The notes under the pieces are model-generated. The model saw only the letters and a list, made by a program, of their open reading frames with translations. It was not told where the DNA came from and searched no databases. Made by a program: the position numbers and the translations under genes. From an uncultured Bacilli bacterium (GTDB taxonomy: Bacteria; Bacillota_I; Bacilli_A; RF39; UBA660), in assembly GCA_947629265.1 (NCBI GenBank), contig CANRCZ010000015.1, forward strand, positions 1 to 34,594: a DNA stretch of 34,594 bases, given 5' to 3'. This document shows, one piece after another, positions 30,285 through 34,594 of this stretch (positions within the stretch are counted from its first letter, which is position 1; each line of letters opens with the position of its first letter).

Positions 30285-33230
30285 TTAATCAAGTCCCTCT
30301 AACTTGACACTTACTAATTTACTTACGCCTGACTCTTGCATGGTTATACCATATAAAGTATCAGCATATTCCATTGTTTTTTTCTTATGAGTTATTAAAA
30401 TAAATTGTGTTTTTTCTTTTAATTTTGAGATATATTCACCAAAACTACCGACATTTACCTCATCAAGGGCTGCTTCGACCTCATCTAGTACACAAAAGGG
30501 AACAACTTGTGATTTTAAAATTGCAAATAAAAGACTAATGGCTGTAAAGGTCTTTTCACCACCTGATAGTAGTGACAACTTATTCATCTTTTTACCTGGT
30601 GGTGAAGCTATTATCTCGATACCTGTTTCTAATAGATTATTAGGGTCTGTTAATTTTAATACAGCGTTACCACCTTTAAAAAGTTCTTTAAATGTTTCGT
30701 TGAAATTTTTATTTATGATTTCAAAACTTTCGCTGAACTCTTTAGCCATAACCTCATCCATTTCAGCGATGATTTCTAAAAGGGTATCTTCCGCTTTTGA
30801 TAGATCTTCACGTTGGTTAATTAGAAATTCGTATCTTTCACTGACACGTTCGTATTCTTCGATAGCTCCAACGTTGACGTCACCTAAATCTTTTATTAAA
30901 CGTCTTAAGTTGCTAACTTTATTTCTAGCGGTTACCTCATCAATTTCAAGACGATATGTTTCTTTAGCTTTTTCATATGTTAAGTTGTATGTTTCGTTTA
31001 ATCTATTTAATAGATTATCTAGTTTTACGTCATCGCGATTTATATTTATTTCTAAATCGTGTAAGGTTTTATTTTTGCTATATATTAATGAGTTATCTTT
31101 TCTTACACTATCTTCGTATTCGGATATTTCGATATTTAAGTTGCTTCTTTTATCTTTTAGATTATTTAATTCTAATTCTAATTTTTCTTTTTCACTGATA
31201 GCTTCATAGTACTGTTTTAATACCTCTTCTTCTTCTTTAGAAACGCTGTTGTTGATAACGTTATTAGTACTGATTAAATCTTCTTTAATTTTGTTTAAAT
31301 TATTTTCTAAATTAGATAAGGTATCGTTTTTAATACGGATAGTTTCTAATAATTCCATCTTATTACGATTTTTGATATAAAGTTTATCTTCGATATTTTT
31401 ATATTCGTAATCGATTTCGTTTATTTGGTTTTCAATATCTTTGATATTTAATTCTAATTGATCGTATTTTTTTAAGCTATCTTCTAGTTCGTATTTATCT
31501 TTAATGATATTACCGCTTTTATTTTCAGTACCACCGGTAATAGATCCTCCAACGTGTAATACCTCACCATTAAGGGTTACAATACGGTATTTATAGTTGA
31601 TAGCTTTACTTATCATATTAGCGTTATCGATATTGTCGACAACAATAACGTTACCTAGTTGGTTTTCGATGATATTTTGGTATTTTTTATCGTATTTTAC
31701 TAAGTTAGAAGCGATATCGATATAACCTTTTTTTTCTTTTACGATGTTTATAATGTTATTATCTACGTATTTACTTTTGATAATGTTTAATGGAAAGAAA
31801 GTAACTCGTCCTAATTTATTGTTGATTAGGTATTTGATAGCTTCTTTAGCGCTTATTTCATCTTTAGTTACGACATAGTTACTAGCGTAACCTAAGGTGA
31901 TACTTATAGCGGTTGCATATTTTTCATCTACCTCGATTAGACTACCGATAGCTTCGATAATACCGTTTAATTTGATATTATTTAAGACGTTTCTTACAGG
32001 TGTTGGTAAACTATTATTATTTTCGATATTATCTTTTAAGTGATTGATAGTGTTAGCTAAAGTGTTTTTGTTTCTAATTGTTTCGGTTAGTTTATTTTCT
32101 AAGGTATTTTTTGATAGTTTAATTTTTAATAGTTGATTTTGAACTATTTCGTTTTCTTGTTCTAATTCTTGTGATTTATCATTCAAATTTTTTATTTCTT
32201 CTTTTAGAATGACAATATCGTTATTAATTTTTAGTTCTTGTTCTTTTAAATTTATTATTTCGTTATGTAGTTTGGTATCTTCTAGTTCGTATTTTTTTCT
32301 TTCGATTAATATATCTTTACGACTATTTAAGTTAGATATTTTAGAGATAGTCGCGATTAATTGTTTTTGTATTTCATCGATTTTATTATCGTAATCATTT
32401 AATGATTTTTTGAAACTTTCGATTTTAGCATTACTTGATGAATTAGAAGCGTCTAGAGTGATAATTTCTTGATTTATTTTTTCTAGCTGTTGCTTTTTTT
32501 CTTGGTAGTTAGCGTTTATGTTATTGATATCGTTAGTGATTAAGGCGATATCGATCTCTTCTAATTCGTTATAAGCTTCTTTGTATTCTTTAGCTTTTTG
32601 ACTTTGTTCTTTTAATGGTTCGATTTGCATTTTAAGTTCGGTGATAATATCGTTAACGCGGTCCATGTTATCGTGGGTACGTTCTAGTTTTCTTAAAGCT
32701 TCTTCTTTTCTTTTTTTATATTTTAATACTCTAGCGGCTTCTTCAAAGATTACTCTTCTATTTTCGGGTTTGCTATTGATTATTTCTTCTACTTTTCCTT
32801 GGGAGATAATATTGAAACTTTCTCTTCCCATTCCACTATCTAATAATAGATCATTGATATCTTTTAAACGACATTTTTCATTATTGATAGAGTATTCGTT
32901 AGTTCCATCTTTGTATACTCTTCTTTTGATAACGACCTCATCGTAGTCTAGTTTTAGGTAATGATCGGTATTATCAAATACTAAAGCAACGCTGGCGACG
33001 TTCATTGCTTGTCTTGATTTGCTACCTGAGAATATTACGTCGGTCATATTACCATCGCCACGGAGTGATTTAACTGATTGTTCACCGAGCACCCATCTTA
33101 TGGCATCGACAACGTTACTTTTACCACTACCGTTTGGTCCGACTATTCCTGTTATTCCTTTATCTAAATCGATCGTTATTTTTGTAGCAAAGGACTTAAA
33201 TCCACTCGCTACTATCTTTTTTAAATACAT
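30285..33230 (-). CDS. smc: Chromosome segregation/condensation ATPase SMC
   Basis: 981 aa from the ATG at 33230 (promoter at 33256-33284; the ORF track's start at 33350 lies upstream of that promoter). N-terminal head 'MYLKKIVASGFKSFA' with Walker A 'GPNGSGKSN' (31-39) and 'RWVLGEQSVKSLRG'; coiled coil; hinge at about 425-545 ('GIIEAIGSLIEV', 'HVGGSITGG'); coiled coil; C-terminal head with signature 'LSGGEKTFTAISLL', Walker B 'FCVLDEVEAALD' and 'FILITHKKKTM'. SMC dimers with ScpAB organise and segregate the chromosome. The arms are short compared with the roughly 1190-aa Bacillus protein, closer to Mollicutes lengths. Neighbours rnc/ftsY, common in Bacillota, are absent. Confidence 0.96.
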   Translation of the reverse strand: MYLKKIVASGFKSFATKITIDLDKGITGIVGPNGSGKSNVVDAIRWVLGEQSVKSLRGDGNMTDVIFSGSKSRQAMNVASVALVFDNTDHYLKLDYDEVVIKRRVYKDGTNEYSINNEKCRLKDINDLLLDSGMGRESFNIISQGKVEEIINSKPENRRVIFEEAARVLKYKKRKEEALRKLERTHDNMDRVNDIITELKMQIEPLKEQSQKAKEYKEAYNELEEIDIALITNDINNINANYQEKKQQLEKINQEIITLDASNSSSNAKIESFKKSLNDYDNKIDEIQKQLIATISKISNLNSRKDILIERKKYELEDTKLHNEIINLKEQELKINNDIVILKEEIKNLNDKSQELEQENEIVQNQLLKIKLSKNTLENKLTETIRNKNTLANTINHLKDNIENNNSLPTPVRNVLNNIKLNGIIEAIGSLIEVDEKYATAISITLGYASNYVVTKDEISAKEAIKYLINNKLGRVTFFPLNIIKSKYVDNNIINIVKEKKGYIDIASNLVKYDKKYQNIIENQLGNVIVVDNIDNANMISKAINYKYRIVTLNGEVLHVGGSITGGTENKSGNIIKDKYELEDSLKKYDQLELNIKDIENQINEIDYEYKNIEDKLYIKNRNKMELLETIRIKNDTLSNLENNLNKIKEDLISTNNVINNSVSKEEEEVLKQYYEAISEKEKLELELNNLKDKRSNLNIEISEYEDSVRKDNSLIYSKNKTLHDLEININRDDVKLDNLLNRLNETYNLTYEKAKETYRLEIDEVTARNKVSNLRRLIKDLGDVNVGAIEEYERVSERYEFLINQREDLSKAEDTLLEIIAEMDEVMAKEFSESFEIINKNFNETFKELFKGGNAVLKLTDPNNLLETGIEIIASPPGKKMNKLSLLSGGEKTFTAISLLFAILKSQVVPFCVLDEVEAALDEVNVGSFGEYISKLKEKTQFILITHKKKTMEYADTLYGITMQESGVSKLVSVKLEGLD

Positions 33231-33255
33231 ATTATCACCCGTAAGTCTATTCACT

Positions 33256-33284
33256 ATTATACTAAGATGATTTAAAAATTGCAA
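33256..33284 (-). promoter_or_regulatory. Sigma-A-type promoter of smc
   Basis: Minus strand TTGCAA, a 17-nt spacer, TATAAT; it lies 26 bp upstream of the ATG at 33230. Confidence 0.75.
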
Positions 33285-33403
33285 GGATTTATATATATTG
33301 ATAGCTTGGTTTTTTTTATATTTTTTTGTATTTTTTTCAAATTTCGACATATTTTTTAGATTATGGATGGTATTATGTAGTTGTAACTTTAGAAAAGTTA
33401 TAA

Positions 33404-33450
33404 TTGTTACCTAATAATTCCATTATTTTTTCTTCATCATTAGGTAACAA
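33404..33450. repeat. 15-bp inverted repeat in the intergenic region upstream of smc
   Basis: TTGTTACCTAATAAT ... ATCATTAGGTAACAA (14 of 15 match, 17-nt spacer). No T run makes it a clear terminator. The 33351-33594 region holds no gene that I can see. Confidence 0.6.
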
Positions 33451-33594
33451 CTCATTTTAGGGTTTCTAAAGATTAGCCTAAACAGTTTAATTTTATTTTA
33501 TATATTGAAACCATCTTATAATTCTATCATATTTGAAATTTAAGGCTGTCTTTAGAAAATCATTTTTATTTCTTTATTTCCAAAATATCTATTC

Positions 33595-33622
33595 AAAAAA
33601 AACTGTATTTAACAGTTTTTTT
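33595..33622. terminator. Terminator of the partial variable surface protein gene
   Basis: AAAAACTG/CAGTTTTT stem with a 7-nt loop and T/A runs on both sides, just past the stop codon at 33629. Confidence 0.75.
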
Positions 33623-33628
33623 GTGTTA

Positions 33629-34594
33629 TTATGCAAGTATCCATGCTGTTTGATTAAATTCATCTTTACCTTGTCCAGTGGTTAGAACGGTAGATTTTAG
33701 GACAATTACTGGACGAAAGCCATACGAGCTGTCGCTGCCTTTGTCAAATAAACTACCGTTATCACTAATGCCATATATGTAAGTGCTAGAGCCACTTTTT
33801 GGAGTAGCTAACCAATATCTAGCACCGATTGTTCTTAATGTATCACTGGTAGTAAATTTAGTTGCTTCATCATATGTTATGGCATGAGCTGAGTCAGCAA
33901 ATGAATTTTTGTATTTATTTGTTTCTTCATTTAATTTAGTTACGCTATCACTTGAATTAGTTCCATGGTAGTAACATTCTGGTATTCCAGCGTGGACTAG
34001 GGTTACTGTTTTAGTGCTTGTATTTGCTTCAAGTACACGCCAACCATTTAAAGTTGTCTTATCATTGCCAACAGTATTGCATACTATTGCTACACTTTTT
34101 CCTTTACTAGTTCCTGATATATAGCCCCCAAAATTTCCACTACTTGTTGGTAAACCTGCGCTACTTGTCCAATTACTAACGGTATATGCAACATAGTCTC
34201 CAACAGTTACTTTATCAGCTAAATATTCACCTGCAATTACATTTAATGGTACAGTTACTTTTTTTCCTGTACTATCTGTTCCTATTATTTTTGTATGTCC
34301 TACGGCTTTACCTGTTACTGACGTTCCACTTACAGTTGCAATAGTGGCATTTTCACTTGTCCATGTTAATGTTGCATTTTTTAATGCTGTTAACTCTGAC
34401 ATTGTTCCTGTTGTTCCCATTGCAGATACCATTTTATCTATTAACCCATTAACAATTGTTTTATACGTAGTTGCATCTACTGTTTTACCATTTACTATTG
34501 GTTGTTCAGCTAATGTGATATTAAAGTTACCACTCTTTTGATCAACCTTAACAATTAAATCATCTAGTGCTTGTTTTACATTCATGGTTTTACC
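33629..34594 (-). CDS. Prepilin-associated/variable surface protein paralogue, N-terminus outside window
   Basis: The frame stays open to the right edge (GGT-AAA-ACC before the ATG at 34585), so the true start is probably outside. The visible 320 or so residues hold a Big_2-like Ig domain ('ATLTWTSENATIATVS') and the same C-terminal domain as the protein at 453-1709: 'VTVGDYVAY', 'GWRVLEANTSTKTVTLVHAG', 'PECYYHG', 'RYWLATP', and the end 'YGFRPVIVLK'. The stretch before GFRPV differs strongly between the two paralogues while its flanks are conserved. Probably secreted or surface-displayed. Confidence 0.8.
   Translation of the reverse strand, partial: GKTMNVKQALDDLIVKVDQKSGNFNITLAEQPIVNGKTVDATTYKTIVNGLIDKMVSAMGTTGTMSELTALKNATLTWTSENATIATVSGTSVTGKAVGHTKIIGTDSTGKKVTVPLNVIAGEYLADKVTVGDYVAYTVSNWTSSAGLPTSSGNFGGYISGTSKGKSVAIVCNTVGNDKTTLNGWRVLEANTSTKTVTLVHAGIPECYYHGTNSSDSVTKLNEETNKYKNSFADSAHAITYDEATKFTTSDTLRTIGARYWLATPKSGSSTYIYGISDNGSLFDKGSDSSYGFRPVIVLKSTVLTTGQGKDEFNQTAWILA

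Noticed and set aside
30538-33270. Plus-strand ORFs opposite smc
   Set aside because: Shadow frames of the coiled-coil coding sequence with no start signals.
34344-34541. 65-aa plus-strand ORF near the right edge
   Set aside because: Shadow of the minus-strand surface protein gene.
1-34594. CRISPR array, tRNA or rRNA genes
   Set aside because: No spaced direct-repeat array and no recognisable tRNA or rRNA sequence was seen on either strand.

Overview
The window is AT-rich, uses the standard code (TGA is a stop), has Gram-positive ribosome binding sites, and encodes prepilin-like, cohesin/dockerin-like and InlB-repeat surface proteins. This suggests an uncultured, host-associated low-GC Bacillota (Bacilli/RF39- or Erysipelotrichales-like; the lineage is inferred, not shown).

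Layout. (1) About 1-6973: right part of a mobile element, holding a partial PD-(D/E)XK nuclease (Rpn/transposase type), a prepilin-like protein with a hypervariable-looking C-terminus, a large serine recombinase with a 41-aa gene just upstream, and a 1072-aa surface protein. (2) 6972-7123: a fragment of about 50 codons of a NitT/TauT (NMT1-like) ABC substrate-binding protein (SBP). (3) 7122-10893: a complete 3.77-kb element with a 245-aa unknown, an SDR oxidoreductase, a 58-aa small gene and a second large serine recombinase. (4) 10892-11714: the SBP C-terminus plus the first part of the ABC ATPase gene. (5) 11709-22263: a complete 10.55-kb element with an unknown protein, a cohesin-like membrane protein, a dockerin-bearing M60 metalloprotease, TspO, a helical-bundle protein, a candidate type I toxin/antisense cassette, a 40-codon small gene and a third large serine recombinase. 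(6) 22263-23375: the rest of the ABC ATPase and the permease. (7) 23383-33230: minus-strand chromosomal genes hisS, a Ca2+-type P-ATPase, dacA, a membrane protein, ogt, an unknown and smc. (8) 33629-end: a second, partial paralogue of the prepilin-associated variable protein.

Main result: one ABC transporter operon (SBP-ATPase-permease) is interrupted by three separate serine-recombinase elements, two in the SBP gene and one in the ATPase gene between the signature motif and Walker B. For the two complete elements both ends can be read. Joining the element ends gives a near-perfect palindrome centred exactly on a dinucleotide (GA for one, GT for the other), and removing the element rejoins the host gene in frame. 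The elements carry no conjugation, replication or phage structural genes in view. Each carries a recombinase, a tiny upstream gene that could be an excision or control factor, and cargo that mostly looks like surface or host-interaction functions. The operon therefore looks like a landing site for small serine-integrase cargo islands, and possibly a reversible gene switch.
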